Positions 23,982 through 33,144 are shown, numbered from the stretch's first letter. The stretch is 64,000 nucleotides of DNA from Mycolicibacterium malmesburyense (GCF_001050015.1 NZ_CVTB01000199.1:4323-68322); one strand, 5' to 3'. Numbers and translations are program-made. Notes: generated by a model not told the origin, from the letters alone.

Positions 23982-24634
23982 GAGATCACCCGCCAGAAGT
24001 CGTAGGCGGCCACCGCGCTGCCGCGGACCGATCCGCTGACCTTCGACTTACCGCCGGTGCGGGCGCGGTAGTCGACGTCGCGCTCGACGACGCGCCACCC
24101 GGCGTCGGCCGCCCGCACCAGAAGCTCGAGCGGATACCCGGAGCGGCGGTCGGCGACGCCGAGGTCCAGTAGCGCGTCGCGGCGGGTGACCCGCATCGGG
24201 GCGATGTCGTGCACCGCCAGGCCGTGGCGTTGCCGCAGCCGCCAGCACACCGCCGCGGTGCCGAGGCGGGCATGCCACGGCCACTTGAGCCCAGGGACGG
24301 GCCTTCGCCGGCCGATCACCATGTCGGCCCCGCTGTGGAGCGCCTCGACCAGGGCCGGCAGGTCCCCCGGATCCAGCGAGCCGTCGGCGTCGACAACCGC
24401 CACGACGGGCGTCGTCGCCGCCACCACCCCGGCGTGCACCGCGGCGCCGTAACCGGGCCGCTTCTCGGTGACCACCTGCGCGCCGTGCTCGAGGGCCACC
24501 TGGGCGGTGCCGTCGGTGCTGTTGTTGTCGACCACCAGCGGCCGGTACCCGTCCGGAATCGCGGCGAGCACACCGGGCAGTGACTGCGCCTCGTTGAGAC
24601 ACGGCAGCACCACGGTCACCGGACAGTCGGGCAT
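23978..24634 (-). CDS. GT2-family glycosyltransferase (dolichyl-phosphate type)
   Basis: A 218-residue glycosyltransferase with the GT2 start VTVVLPCLNEAQSLPGVL, nucleotide-binding VVDNNSTDGT, the DxD motif in VVDADGSLDPGDL, and the acceptor region LELLVRAADAGWRVVERDVDYRARTGGKSKVSG. It resembles M. tuberculosis Rv0539. It is the first gene of a three-gene operon. The donor and acceptor are unknown; polyprenyl phosphate is a family-based guess. Confidence 0.88.
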   Translation of the reverse strand: MPDCPVTVVLPCLNEAQSLPGVLAAIPDGYRPLVVDNNSTDGTAQVALEHGAQVVTEKRPGYGAAVHAGVVAATTPVVAVVDADGSLDPGDLPALVEALHSGADMVIGRRRPVPGLKWPWHARLGTAAVCWRLRQRHGLAVHDIAPMRVTRRDALLDLGVADRRSGYPLELLVRAADAGWRVVERDVDYRARTGGKSKVSGSVRGSAVAAYDFWRVIS

Positions 24635-24641
24635 GGGTTCG

Positions 24642-24647
24642 AGGCTA
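24642..24647 (-). promoter_or_regulatory. -10 element, leaderless promoter of the GT2 operon
   Basis: On the minus strand TAGCCT is followed by seven bases and the ATG at 24634. No ribosome site is present. Confidence 0.5.
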
Positions 24648-24724
24648 ACCAGCCCGTCACGGCGCCGCCTAGTCCATCGGTGACGAATCCGTGACATCGG
24701 CGCAGGTCGTGGCCGCACGGGGGC

Positions 24725-24730
24725 TACTCT
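24725..24730 (+). promoter_or_regulatory. -10 element of the two-component operon
   Basis: TACTCT ends eight bases before the GTG at 24739, so the transcript would be leaderless or nearly so. Confidence 0.45.
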
Positions 24731-24738
24731 CGGAAACT

Positions 24739-25440
24739 GTGACGCGCGTATTGATCGCCGACGACGACAGCGTCGTCCGCGACGTCGTGCGTCGCTACCT
24801 CGAACGCGACGGGCTCGACGTGGCGATCGCGCACGACGGGGCCGAGGCGCTGCGGTTGCTCGGTTCCCAGCAGATCGACGTCGCGGTGCTCGACGTGATG
24901 ATGCCGGGCCCCGACGGGCTGACGCTGTGCCGCAACCTGCGCCGGCGCGGCGGCTACACGATGCCGGTGATCCTGTTGACCGCGCTCGGCGAGGAGGACG
25001 ACCGGATCGCGGGCCTGGAGGCCGGCGCCGACGACTATCTGACCAAACCGTTCAGCCCGCGCGAACTGGCGTTGCGGGTGCGCTCGGTGCTGCGGCGCGC
25101 ACCCGCGCCGGCGGGCAGGCGGCCGTTGGACATCACCGTCGGCGGTTTGAGCGTGTCGACGGCGGCGCGCACGGTGACCGTCGACGGATCACCGGTGTCG
25201 CTGACCAACCGCGAGTTCGACCTGCTGCTGTTCTTCCTCACCCACACCGACGTCGTCTTCAGCCGCGAAGAACTGCTGAAACAGGTGTGGCACTGGGATT
25301 TCGGCGATTTGTCGACGGTGACCGTGCACGTCAAGCGGTTGCGGTCCAAACTCGGTGAGCACCACCGGGTGCAGACGGTGTGGGGCCGCGGCTACCTGTG
25401 GAGCAGCGAGGTGCGCTCGCCGGAAAATCAGAGCGCCTAG
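24739..25440 (+). CDS. OmpR-family response regulator
   Basis: A 233-residue regulator. The receiver domain (residues 1-115) has the acidic pocket ADDD at 7-10, the phosphorylated Asp in [10 protein letters not shown] at residue 52, and Lys in DDYLTKPF near 103. The C-terminal winged helix (about 135-228) ends YLWSS after [13 protein letters not shown]. The gene overlaps the histidine kinase gene by one base (TAGTG). The divergent GT2 operon and the downstream reductase gene are possible targets. Confidence 0.94.
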   Translation: MTRVLIADDDSVVRDVVRRYLERDGLDVAIAHDGAEALRLLGSQQIDVAVLDVMMPGPDGLTLCRNLRRRGGYTMPVILLTALGEEDDRIAGLEAGADDYLTKPFSPRELALRVRSVLRRAPAPAGRRPLDITVGGLSVSTAARTVTVDGSPVSLTNREFDLLLFFLTHTDVVFSREELLKQVWHWDFGDLSTVTVHVKRLRSKLGEHHRVQTVWGRGYLWSSEVRSPENQSA

Positions 25441-26462
25441 TGCCGTCCGACCTGTGGGAGATCATCGGGTTGGCGCTGGCGTGCTCGGTGCCGGTGGTGC
25501 TCGCGGGGGCACTCGTCATCCGCCTCGCCCGGTCGTGGTCGCTGGCGGTGAGCATGGTGGCGCTGGTGTTGATCCCGGTGTTGGCGACGTTCACCGGCGT
25601 GCTCGGCGCCAGCGGGTTCATGATCACCGAGACGTTCGAGAAGACCGCGATCGTCCTGGTGATCGTGTCGGTGGTGACGATCCCGGCCGCGGTGATGCTG
25701 GCGCGCTACCAGGCCCGTCGCACGGTGTGGGAGCAGGAGATCCGTGAGTCGGAGCGGGCCGCCGAACAGTCGCGCCGCAGGTTGGTCGCGTTCGTCAGCC
25801 ACGACCTGCGAACTCCGCTGGCGGGGATACGGGCGGTGTCGGAGGCGATCGCCGACGGCGTGGTTCCAGACGCCGAGGTCCGCGTGCACGCCAAAACCAT
25901 TGAGCAGGAATCGATCCGGCTTTCCGACATGGTCGACGACCTGTTCGAGATGTCCAAGATCAACGCCGGCGCCGTGCAGCCGGTGTTCGACAGGGTGGCG
26001 CTCGACGAGGTCGTCGACGACGTGCTGACCGCGCACCGCATCGCGGCCGAGCGCGCGGGGGTGGCGTTGACGGCCGAACTCCCCGAGGCTCCGGTTCGGG
26101 TGCTGGGCAGCGACCGCGCGCTGGTGCGGGTGCTGTCCAACCTGGTGGCCAACGCGATCGCGCACACCCCGCAGGGCGGCCGGGTGTCGCTGTCGCTGGG
26201 CTCGGACGAGAACGGCGCCTGGGCGCGCGTCGACGACACCGGCGTCGGCATCGACGAGGCCGACCTGCCGCGGGTGTTCGACGTCGCCTACCGCGGGTCC
26301 AACGATCGGGTGCCGCGCGACGATTCCTCGCTGCCCAGCGGATCGGGGCTCGGCCTGGCGATCGCCGCGGGCCTGGTGCAGGCCCATCGCGGAACCCTGT
26401 CGGCGCGCAACCTGGGCAGCGGGGCGCGCTTCGAGGTGCGGCTGCCGCTGGCGACCGACTGA
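25440..26462 (+). CDS. Sensor histidine kinase
   Basis: A 340-residue kinase with three N-terminal membrane segments (about residues 6-30, 36-55, 68-88), no evident periplasmic sensor loop, and no clear HAMP domain. The H-box [12 protein letters not shown] carries phospho-acceptor His 121. The N-box is [14 protein letters not shown], and the G-boxes are VDDTGVGI and [12 protein letters not shown]. It probably senses a signal in the membrane. Start GTG at 25440 overlaps the regulator stop. Confidence 0.93.
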   Translation: MPSDLWEIIGLALACSVPVVLAGALVIRLARSWSLAVSMVALVLIPVLATFTGVLGASGFMITETFEKTAIVLVIVSVVTIPAAVMLARYQARRTVWEQEIRESERAAEQSRRRLVAFVSHDLRTPLAGIRAVSEAIADGVVPDAEVRVHAKTIEQESIRLSDMVDDLFEMSKINAGAVQPVFDRVALDEVVDDVLTAHRIAAERAGVALTAELPEAPVRVLGSDRALVRVLSNLVANAIAHTPQGGRVSLSLGSDENGAWARVDDTGVGIDEADLPRVFDVAYRGSNDRVPRDDSSLPSGSGLGLAIAAGLVQAHRGTLSARNLGSGARFEVRLPLATD

Positions 26463-26488
26463 TTCTCGCCGTCGCCGAAATAGCATTC

Positions 26489-26511
26489 CTGGTCGTTGAC
26501 CAGCACTTTTT
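26489..26511 (+). terminator. Intrinsic terminator after the two-component genes
   Basis: CTGGTC-GTT-GACCAG forms a 6-bp stem with a 3-base loop, followed after three bases by TTTTT. This is one of the few T-tract terminators in the window. Confidence 0.55.
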
Positions 26512-26550
26512 ACGACCATGCCTTGTCGGTCGGCGTCCGGGGACTTGTTT

Positions 26551-26566
26551 TTGAGTGATCACTCAA
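26551..26566. promoter_or_regulatory. Perfect 16-bp palindrome, probable TetR-type operator
   Basis: TTGAGTGATCACTCAA is fully self-complementary and lies 38 bp upstream of the ATG at 26605. The size and position fit a TetR-family operator. No regulator gene lies next to it, so it may be controlled in trans. Confidence 0.6.
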
Positions 26567-26604
26567 TTATCGTCGTTAACCTGAGCCCTGACGAGGAGGT
26601 AGCG

Positions 26605-27054
26605 ATGCCGACGAGAAGCGCCGACAAGGCGGTCCGCAAGTTCAAGTTCGAGCGGCAACTGGGCCGCGTCCTGATGAACCCGGCGGTGGCGGCGCTCGAG
26701 CGCGTCGGCATCCGCACGGCCCTGGTGGTCGAGCTCGAAACCATCGGCCGCAAGAGCGGCGAACCGCGGCGCGTACCGCTGGTGGGGCGCGCGGACAAGA
26801 CCGGCGTGTGGGTGATCTCGCAGCACGGCCGCCGCGCCGGTTGGGCCATCAACATCGCGGCGAATCCCAACGTGCGCGTTCGCGTCAACGGCGAATGGCG
26901 AACGGGCACCGCGACATTCGAACCCGACGACGACGTGCGCGCACGCGCCCGCAGTTTCGGTGAGAGCAGGCTCGGTCAGTCGGCGACCGCGCTGACGATG
27001 CGGGCCATGGAGAGCGACCCGATCTCGGTGCGCATCACCTACGACGCTCAGTGA
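26605..27054 (+). CDS. Nitroreductase/deazaflavin (F420)-dependent reductase family protein
   Basis: A 149-residue DDN-family split-barrel protein with LETIGRKSGEPRRVPLVGR and VISQHGRRAGWAINIAANPNVRVRV. A strong GAGGAGG site precedes the ATG at 26605, unlike the leaderless copies at 8.4-9.3 kb. Upstream it has the perfect palindrome, so it is probably inducible. The substrate is unknown. Five members of this family occur in the window. Confidence 0.87.
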   Translation: MPTRSADKAVRKFKFERQLGRVLMNPAVAALERVGIRTALVVELETIGRKSGEPRRVPLVGRADKTGVWVISQHGRRAGWAINIAANPNVRVRVNGEWRTGTATFEPDDDVRARARSFGESRLGQSATALTMRAMESDPISVRITYDAQ

Positions 27055-27101
27055 TTTCGGTGCACTACCAATCGCCCAGCGACGGTTAGTGCACCGAAAT
27101 C
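27053..27101. terminator. Long-stem hairpin between converging genes
   Basis: Perfect 15-base arms (27053-27067 and 27087-27101) flank a 19-base loop. The first arm overlaps the upstream stop codon, and the second ends five bases before the stop of the converging nitronate monooxygenase. Likely bidirectional terminator of the same architecture as those at 5.5, 11.9, 19.4 and 32.0 kb. Confidence 0.65.
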
Positions 27102-27105
27102 GCCA

Positions 27106-28233
27106 TTAGTCGGGGAGCGAGTTGCTCAGGCGTTCGGTGGCGGCGACGTAATCCTCGATGAACTCGCGCACCACCTCGCGGGCCGGTTTCACCTTGTTCA
27201 TCAGCCCGACACCCTGGCCGACGAAGTAGGTCGCCAGCGCCTGCGCACCGGGATGGCCCTGGGCGGCGAGCACGTCGATCCGGCGCACGACGGGTTCGGC
27301 GAGCATCGACTGCAGCGGAAGCGGCAGCGGCTTCTGCCCGCCTTCGTTCGGCAGCCACGCTTGCGTCCAGTCCGAAACCAGTTGGCGCGCAGGCTTTCCG
27401 GTCCTACCCGCCGATCGCACGGTGTCCCGCGACGAGGCGGCGAGGAACTTCTCCTTGGTGTAGGGCGCGGTCTCGGCCTCCTCGGTGGTCAGCCACACCG
27501 AACCGGTCCAGGCGCCGGCCGCGCCCATCGCCACCGTCGCCGCCATCTGCCTGCCGGTGACGATCCCGCCCGCGGCGAGCACCGGAATGTCGCTGCCGAT
27601 GGCCGCCAGCGCCTCGAGCACCTCGGGCACCAGCACCAGCGTCGTCACCTCACCGCAGTGCCCGCCGGCCTCGGTGCCCTGAGCGACGATCAGGTCGACG
27701 CCCGCCCGCGCCTGTTTGACCGCGTGCTCCTTCGCGCCGACCAGGGCCGCGACCGGCACGCCGTTCTCCTTGCCGGCCTTGATCATGTAGTCCGGCGGGA
27801 CGCCCAGCGCGTTGGCGATCAACCGGATGGGATGGCTCATCGCCACATCGAGCAGGTCCTTGCCGGTGTTGCCCGACAGGGCGGCGTTGCCGAAACGCGG
27901 CGCATCCTCGGTTTCGATGTCGTGGGCGGCCAGCAGTTCAGCGACGAAGCCGCGGTACTCGTCGGGGATGCGGCCCGCGAGATCGCTCATCGTGAGGTCC
28001 TCGCCCTTGCCCTCGTAGCGGGCGGGAACGATGAGGTCGACGCCGTACGGCCGGCCCCCGACGTGGTCGTCGATCCAGGACAGCTCCTGGTCGAGCTGCT
28101 CGGGCGTGTACGCCGTCCCGCCCAGCACGCCGAAGCCGCCGGCGCTCGACACCGCGGCCACCACGTCGCGGCAGTGGCTGAACGCGAACAACGGGAAGTC
28201 GATGCCGAACTGCTCACAAATCGCTGGTTTCAC
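27106..28233 (-). CDS. Nitronate monooxygenase (2-nitropropane dioxygenase) family protein
   Basis: A 375-residue TIM-barrel flavoprotein. Features: FPLFAFSHCRDVVAAVSSAGGFGVLGG at the N-terminus, ARAGVDLIVAQGTEAGGHCGEVTTLVLVPEV (the catalytic and FMN-phosphate region with EAGGH), and IPVLAAGGIVTGRQMAATVAMGAAGAWTGSVWL. The start is GTG at 28233. Known members oxidise alkyl nitronates; others act as enoyl reductase-like enzymes. It stands alone before the hydrolase gene. Confidence 0.9.
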   Translation of the reverse strand: MKPAICEQFGIDFPLFAFSHCRDVVAAVSSAGGFGVLGGTAYTPEQLDQELSWIDDHVGGRPYGVDLIVPARYEGKGEDLTMSDLAGRIPDEYRGFVAELLAAHDIETEDAPRFGNAALSGNTGKDLLDVAMSHPIRLIANALGVPPDYMIKAGKENGVPVAALVGAKEHAVKQARAGVDLIVAQGTEAGGHCGEVTTLVLVPEVLEALAAIGSDIPVLAAGGIVTGRQMAATVAMGAAGAWTGSVWLTTEEAETAPYTKEKFLAASSRDTVRSAGRTGKPARQLVSDWTQAWLPNEGGQKPLPLPLQSMLAEPVVRRIDVLAAQGHPGAQALATYFVGQGVGLMNKVKPAREVVREFIEDYVAATERLSNSLPD

Positions 28234-28256
28234 CCCGCCAGTATGGCTAGGCCGAT

Positions 28257-29057
28257 TCACGCCTGGGACAGGAGTCGCCGGATCGCGTCGAGCATCTGCT
28301 TGCCGACGAGCAACTCGAGATCGTTGTGTCCGGCGCCGGGCACCGGCTCGTAGTGCTTGGGCTCGTTCGCCGCGTCGAACAGCCGCCGGCTCATCGGCTC
28401 GGGCACGACCTCGTCGCGGTCCCCGGCGATCACCAAGAGCGGCACCCGCACCGACGGGATGCGCTCCAGCGACGGATAGCGGTCCAGCAGCAGCCGGCCC
28501 ACCGGCAGCCACGGATAGTGCACTGCGCCGACGTCGGCTAGCGAGGTGAACGGCGAGCGCAGCACCAGCGCGCGCGGCGGCCGCTCGACCGCCAGACCGA
28601 TAGCGACTGCGGCACCCAGGGATTCGCCGAAGTAGACGATCTCCTGTTCGCGTGCGGCGAGCCACGCCTGGGCGGCCCGCGCATCGGAGGCCAGGCCGTC
28701 CTCGGACGGTCGGCCCGGGTTGCCGCCGAATCCACGGTAGTCCACCAGCAGCGCCGAGGAACCCATCCGGTTCAGCGCCACGGCCAGCGGCGCGCGCATC
28801 GAGCGGTCTCCCCCGTTGCCCGGCAGCACCAGCACGGCGGGCCCATCGCCGTCGACCGGGAAATACCAGGCGTTCAAGCGAATTCCGTCGTCGGTTTCGA
28901 TCACCACGTCCTGCCCGCTGCGCGCCACCGTGGCGGCGGACGGAACCGGCCCGGGCGACGGGAAGTAGACCAGTCGCCGCTGCTGCGACCACAGAAGACC
29001 CATCAGACCGGACGCCACGAGCGTGACGATAACGAGGACGCGGACGACCCGGCGCAT
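28257..29057 (-). CDS. Alpha/beta hydrolase with N-terminal membrane anchor
   Basis: A 266-residue protein with a hydrophobic N-terminal segment (residues 5-25) and an alpha/beta hydrolase fold: VLVLPGNGGDRS (oxyanion strand), nucleophile elbow YFGESLGAAVAIG, Asp in IAGDRDEVVP, and catalytic His in VPGAGHNDLE. It overlaps the galE3-like gene by four bases (ATGA), so it is in the same operon. Substrate unknown; envelope esterase or peptidase is likely. Confidence 0.88.
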   Translation of the reverse strand: MRRVVRVLVIVTLVASGLMGLLWSQQRRLVYFPSPGPVPSAATVARSGQDVVIETDDGIRLNAWYFPVDGDGPAVLVLPGNGGDRSMRAPLAVALNRMGSSALLVDYRGFGGNPGRPSEDGLASDARAAQAWLAAREQEIVYFGESLGAAVAIGLAVERPPRALVLRSPFTSLADVGAVHYPWLPVGRLLLDRYPSLERIPSVRVPLLVIAGDRDEVVPEPMSRRLFDAANEPKHYEPVPGAGHNDLELLVGKQMLDAIRRLLSQA

Positions 29058-30088
29058 CAGGCCCGCAACGGAGCGAACGCAAACTCGCGCAACCCGTCGA
29101 GGGGGTCCACGGCCGCGTGGAATCCGAGCACCTCGGCGGCGCGCGCGGGGTCCGCGACGATATGGCGGACGTCGCCGCTGCGGTACTGACCGGTGACCAC
29201 CGGCGGTGCGTCCCCGCGCGTCTCGCAGAGCGCGGTGGCGACCTCGAGGATCGAGATCGGTCGACCCGAGCACACGTTGAACGCCTCGAATCCCCCGCGC
29301 TGAGATTCCACGGCCGCCACGTTGGCCGCCGCGACGTCGTCGACGTGGACGAAATCGCGCATCTGCCCGCCGTCCTCGAAAACCCGTGGCACATCGCCGG
29401 ATTCGAGTTCGGAGCGGAAGATCGCGGCCACCCCCGAATACGGGGTGTCGCGCGGCATGTACGGGCCGTAGACGTTGTGATAGCGCAGCGCGGTGACCGC
29501 GCCGCCGACGGCCTCCGCCCACGCCAGCGCGTAATGCTCCTGCGCCGTCTTGCTCGCGGCGTATAGGCTGCGGGGCCGCAGCGGCGCGTCCTCGGACACC
29601 AGTCGCCACGCGACGATCTCGCCGCAGCGCGGGCACCGGTGGTCGAACACGCCGGCGTCGAGGTCCGCACGGGTGCGCGGATTCGGCTCGACCTGTCCGT
29701 GCTCGGCGCAGTCGTAGCGGCCCTGCCCGTAGACCACCATCGACGACGCCAGCACCAGGCGCTGACAGCCCGCCGTGAACATCTCGGCCAACACCACCGT
29801 GGTCCCGTAGTCGTTGTGCGAGCCGTATGACGGTGCGTCGGCGGCGTTGACGCCCGCCCCCACCACCGCAGCCTGGTGGCACACCACGTCGACGCCCTTC
29901 ATCAGCGGCGCCAGCGCCGACGCGTCGCGGATGTCGACCACCTCGCAGCCGGGAGGCGGCTCGGCACCCGGGCCGTGCGCGGCGGCCAGCATCGCGTCGA
30001 CGGCGAGCACGTCGTGACCGGCGTCGCGCAGCGCCTCGTGGATGCGGGCCCCGATGAAACCGGCCGCGCCGGTCAGCAGGACTCTCAC
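29057..30088 (-). CDS. galE3: NAD-dependent epimerase/dehydratase (GalE3-like)
   Basis: A 343-residue extended SDR. NAD motif LLTGAAGFIGARIHE is at residues 4-18, and the active-site triad is Ser in LASSMVVYGQG and YAASK. Unusually, an insertion near residue 130-150 contains CAEHG and HRCPRCGEIVAW, a zinc-ribbon-like Cys set also remembered in M. tuberculosis Rv0536. The GTG at 30088 overlaps the phosphorylase stop. It probably interconverts nucleotide sugars or related hydroxyacids; the true substrate is unproven. Confidence 0.88.
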   Translation of the reverse strand: MRVLLTGAAGFIGARIHEALRDAGHDVLAVDAMLAAAHGPGAEPPPGCEVVDIRDASALAPLMKGVDVVCHQAAVVGAGVNAADAPSYGSHNDYGTTVVLAEMFTAGCQRLVLASSMVVYGQGRYDCAEHGQVEPNPRTRADLDAGVFDHRCPRCGEIVAWRLVSEDAPLRPRSLYAASKTAQEHYALAWAEAVGGAVTALRYHNVYGPYMPRDTPYSGVAAIFRSELESGDVPRVFEDGGQMRDFVHVDDVAAANVAAVESQRGGFEAFNVCSGRPISILEVATALCETRGDAPPVVTGQYRSGDVRHIVADPARAAEVLGFHAAVDPLDGLREFAFAPLRA

Positions 30089-30861
30089 GGGAGTTCGAAC
30101 GGCAGTCGGACGCCGTCGTGTGCCAGGCAGTGTGTACAAGCCCGCTCGACGGTCACCTGATCGATCGCCTCATGCACGAGTTTCTTGAACGGCACCAGGT
30201 TGCGTTCGAACTCGGCGAACACGTCGACCGCGCGAACGGCGGTGCCGCTGTCGATGCCGGCATCCAGGTCGGTCACCAATGCGATTGCGGCATAACACAT
30301 CTCGAGCTCACGAGCCAGCACCGCCTCCGGGTAGCCGGTCATGTTGACCAAGGTGAAACCCTGGGTCGCGAACCATTGGCTCTCCGCACGCGTGGAGAAC
30401 CGCGGCCCCTGCACCACCACCATGGTGCCGCCATCGACGACGCCGGGCAGGTCGGCCGCCGCCGCGCGCAGGGTCGGGCAGTACGGGTCGGCGAACGCGA
30501 CGTGGATGCCGCCCGAGTCGAAGTACGTGTCGGCGCGCCCGCTGGTGCGGTCGACGAGCTGGTCGGGCACCACCATCGACCCCGGCCCGAGCTCGGGTGT
30601 GAGGCTGCCGACCGCGCATGGTCCGAAGACGCCCCGCACGCCGAGTGACCGCAGCGCCCACATGTTGGCCCGGTACGGCACCGTGTGCGGGGAGAACTCG
30701 TGATTGACCCCGTGGCGCGGCAGGAACGCGACCTCGTGCGCGCCGACGGTGCCGACGGTGACCGGCGCGGCGGGCGGGCCGTACGGGGTGTCCACGCTGA
30801 CGCTGCGGGCGTCGGACCCGAAGAAGCTGTAGAAACCGCTCCCGCCAATGACTCCCAGCAC
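30085..30861 (-). CDS. S-methyl-5'-thioadenosine phosphorylase (Pnp/MtnP-like)
   Basis: A 258-residue purine nucleoside phosphorylase superfamily enzyme. It begins [15 protein letters not shown], with phosphate-binding [29 protein letters not shown], then [16 protein letters not shown] and [29 protein letters not shown]. This is the MTAP type rather than bacterial PNP, as in M. tuberculosis Rv0535. It cleaves methylthioadenosine for methionine and adenine salvage. The start is GTG at 30861, two bases after the preceding stop. Confidence 0.92.
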   Translation of the reverse strand: MLGVIGGSGFYSFFGSDARSVSVDTPYGPPAAPVTVGTVGAHEVAFLPRHGVNHEFSPHTVPYRANMWALRSLGVRGVFGPCAVGSLTPELGPGSMVVPDQLVDRTSGRADTYFDSGGIHVAFADPYCPTLRAAAADLPGVVDGGTMVVVQGPRFSTRAESQWFATQGFTLVNMTGYPEAVLARELEMCYAAIALVTDLDAGIDSGTAVRAVDVFAEFERNLVPFKKLVHEAIDQVTVERACTHCLAHDGVRLPFELP

Positions 30862-30863
30862 GT

Positions 30864-31088
30864 CTAGGCGGGCGGTTCGTCGTCGGTTTCGTCGAGCCGC
30901 TGCGACGCGAGCCGCACGGTGTCGCGGATCTCGAACGCGTCGGTCGCGAAGCCGCCGATCGCGTTGGCGACGTCCTTGACCGCGGTGGTGATGATCGACG
31001 CCACCTCGCCGACGGTCGATACGCCGGAGTCGAAGATCTCCTGCACGGCGTCCTTGCGAATCTCCGCCTTGCTGAGCCGGTCTTCCAT
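30864..31088 (-). CDS. Small conserved protein upstream of MTA phosphorylase
   Basis: A 74-residue, mostly helical protein ([21 protein letters not shown]...) rich in charged residues with a hydrophobic central helix. I do not recognise a family. It precedes the phosphorylase gene by two bases, so it is probably the first gene of the phosphorylase-galE3-hydrolase operon. The ATG at 31088 is the natural start. It is divergent from menA. Confidence 0.75.
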   Translation of the reverse strand: MEDRLSKAEIRKDAVQEIFDSGVSTVGEVASIITTAVKDVANAIGGFATDAFEIRDTVRLASQRLDETDDEPPA

Positions 31089-31133
31089 GCCGCTCAGTCT
31101 GCCACGGTCTGCGGCCGTGCGAGACTGACGCTC

Positions 31134-32006
31134 GTGGCGACATTTGCGCAGTGGGTCGAGGGCGCGCGACCGCGCACGTTGCCCAACGCGATCGCGCCGG
31201 TGATCGCGGGCACGGGCGCGGCGGCGTGGCTGCAGGGCGCGTGCTGGTGGAAGGCATTGCTGGCGCTGGTGGTCGCCGTCGCGATGATCATCGGGGTCAA
31301 CTACGCCAACGACTACTCCGACGGGATTCGCGGCACCGACGACGTGCGGGCGGGCCCACTGCGGCTGGTCGGGTCGAAGGTCGCCAGCCCGCGCGCCGTG
31401 CTGACCGCCGCGGTGGTGAGCCTCGTAGTGGCCGCCGTCGCCGGCCTGGTGTTGGCCGTGGTGAGTGCCCCGTGGCTGATCGCGGTCGGCGCGGTGTGCA
31501 TCGCCGGGGCGTGGCTGTACACCGGCGGGTCGAGGCCGTACGGCTACCTCGGGTTGGGCGAGATCGCGGTGTTCGTGTTCTTCGGGTTGGTCGCGGTGCT
31601 GGGCACGCAGTACGTCCAGGCGCTGCGGATCGACTGGGTGGGCGCCGCGGTTGCGGTGGCGATGGGCGCCATGTCGTCGGCAGTGTTGGTGGCCAACAAT
31701 CTGCGCGACATCCCGACGGACAAGGAGTCGGGGAAGATCACGCTGGCCGTGCGGCTCGGCGACGCGGGCACCCGGCTGCTGTACCAGGCGCTGCTGGTGG
31801 TGGCGTTCGCGTTGACGTTGGTGCTGATGCTCGCGACGCCGTGGGCCGCGGTCGGTCTGGTGGCGCTGCCGCTCGCGGTGCGCGCGGCCGCGCCGGTGCG
31901 CCGAGGTCGCGGCGGCAAGGACTTGATCCCGGTGCTGCGTGACACGGGGTTGACGATGCTGGTGTGGGCGGTCGTCGTGGCGCTGGCGCTGGCGATTTGT
32001 GCGTGA
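31134..32006 (+). CDS. menA: 1,4-dihydroxy-2-naphthoate polyprenyltransferase MenA
   Basis: A 290-residue UbiA-family membrane enzyme that prenylates DHNA to form demethylmenaquinone. Catalytic motifs are [16 protein letters not shown] near residue 58 and [21 protein letters not shown] near 185, both with Asp residues that bind Mg-diphosphate. About eight membrane segments. The start is GTG at 31134. The last codons form the left arm of a terminator-like hairpin. M. tuberculosis Rv0534c is the counterpart. Confidence 0.95.
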   Translation: MATFAQWVEGARPRTLPNAIAPVIAGTGAAAWLQGACWWKALLALVVAVAMIIGVNYANDYSDGIRGTDDVRAGPLRLVGSKVASPRAVLTAAVVSLVVAAVAGLVLAVVSAPWLIAVGAVCIAGAWLYTGGSRPYGYLGLGEIAVFVFFGLVAVLGTQYVQALRIDWVGAAVAVAMGAMSSAVLVANNLRDIPTDKESGKITLAVRLGDAGTRLLYQALLVVAFALTLVLMLATPWAAVGLVALPLAVRAAAPVRRGRGGKDLIPVLRDTGLTMLVWAVVVALALAICA

Positions 32007-32045
32007 AAACGATCGCTGACCGAACGAAATCACGCACAAATCGCC
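31991..32045. repeat. Long-stem hairpin at the menA 3' end
   Basis: Perfect 15-base arms (31991-32005 and 32031-32045) surround a 25-base loop with CGATCGCTGACCGAACG. The left arm encodes the final menA codons. The loop core nearly matches the hairpin at 11904-11956, showing a common origin. It ends two bases before the converging DUF1214 stop. Confidence 0.65.
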
Positions 32046-32046
32046 G

Positions 32047-33144
32047 CTAGGTGACGGTGGTCGGCGCGTCGGCGACCTTGACCAGCGTCACCTCCGGCTT
32101 GGCCGGCACCGCGTCCGCGAGGAACCACCGGAACGCCAGGTTGCCGCGTGGATAGTCCACGGTGCTAATGGAATTCGGGTGCGACGTCATACCGCGGGAG
32201 ATGACGGCGGTGACGGACCCGTCGGAGTTGGGCACCGCGCTATAGCCGTTGATCGACGTCTTCTCGTCCGTGACGCCCGCCATGAACTGGTTCCACACGA
32301 CGAGATTCCAGAACCGGCATGCGGGCGGCCGATGCGTGACGACCAGCGCCTCATCCTCCTCGAGCACGAAGCTGCCGTAGGCGTAGCACGCGTCGCGCGC
32401 CGACCAGCCGAAGTTCGCGTCGGGCACCTGATACGGATCGGCGAATTGGTTTGCCACCTGCGAGATTTCGTGACCGCGCGTGTGGGCGTCATCGATCCGC
32501 GCCCCGACCGCCAGCGGCACGATTGCGAACATCGTGCGCAGCCACGCCGCGCTGGCCCGCAGGGCCGCGGCGGTCTCGGTGTCGCGGTGCCGGATGGGGT
32601 CGGGCTCGTCGAGCGCCTCGATGCGCCACGACACCGGGCGCCCGGTCAGCGGGTCGGCCTGGTAGTCGCGCGTCACGAGCACCACGCCGCCGTCGGTGGG
32701 CCCGTACTCGAAGCAGAAGTTGCCGTCGGTGTCTATGTCGAGGTCGTCGTCGCGCACCAGCGCCACGATCCGATCCGACCACGCACCCGGTGACGGCTCG
32801 TTGTATGCCGTCACCGAGAAGTAGACGCTGTCGCCCTTGTTGCCGCTGATGCGATACCGGCGCTTCGGGTCGACCGGGCACATGAAGTAGTAGGCGTCGG
32901 TGTTGTCGCCGCCCCAGCGCCGGTCGCGGCGGAACGGCGTGTTCAGCTCGACCCAGACCGGCCGACTCGGCTCGGCGAACAGGTAGGTGTCGAACGCGAC
33001 GCCGAGCGTCGTGGCGAGCATCCGGTAGCCGTCGGCGACGTGACGGTCGTCGGAGACCGCGCGATCCCCTTCGAGGAATGAGCGGTCCAGCCCGCCCAGG
33101 GTGTCGAGCAGTTCACGCCACGCTGTCGTTGATTCGTGCGTCAT
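32047..33144 (-). CDS. DUF1214 domain protein
   Basis: A 365-residue protein with the C-terminal DUF1214 pattern FGWSARDACYAYGSFVLEEDEALVVTHRPPACRFWNLVVWNQFMAG. The N-terminal half resembles DUF1254-type hydrolase-like proteins (RPVWVELNTPFRRDRRWGGDNTDAYYF, YRISGNKGDSVYFSVTAYN). The ATG at 33144 overlaps the upstream TetR stop (ATGA). The gene is therefore co-expressed with its probable repressor. Enzymatic role unknown. Confidence 0.85.
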   Translation of the reverse strand: MTHESTTAWRELLDTLGGLDRSFLEGDRAVSDDRHVADGYRMLATTLGVAFDTYLFAEPSRPVWVELNTPFRRDRRWGGDNTDAYYFMCPVDPKRRYRISGNKGDSVYFSVTAYNEPSPGAWSDRIVALVRDDDLDIDTDGNFCFEYGPTDGGVVLVTRDYQADPLTGRPVSWRIEALDEPDPIRHRDTETAAALRASAAWLRTMFAIVPLAVGARIDDAHTRGHEISQVANQFADPYQVPDANFGWSARDACYAYGSFVLEEDEALVVTHRPPACRFWNLVVWNQFMAGVTDEKTSINGYSAVPNSDGSVTAVISRGMTSHPNSISTVDYPRGNLAFRWFLADAVPAKPEVTLVKVADAPTTVT

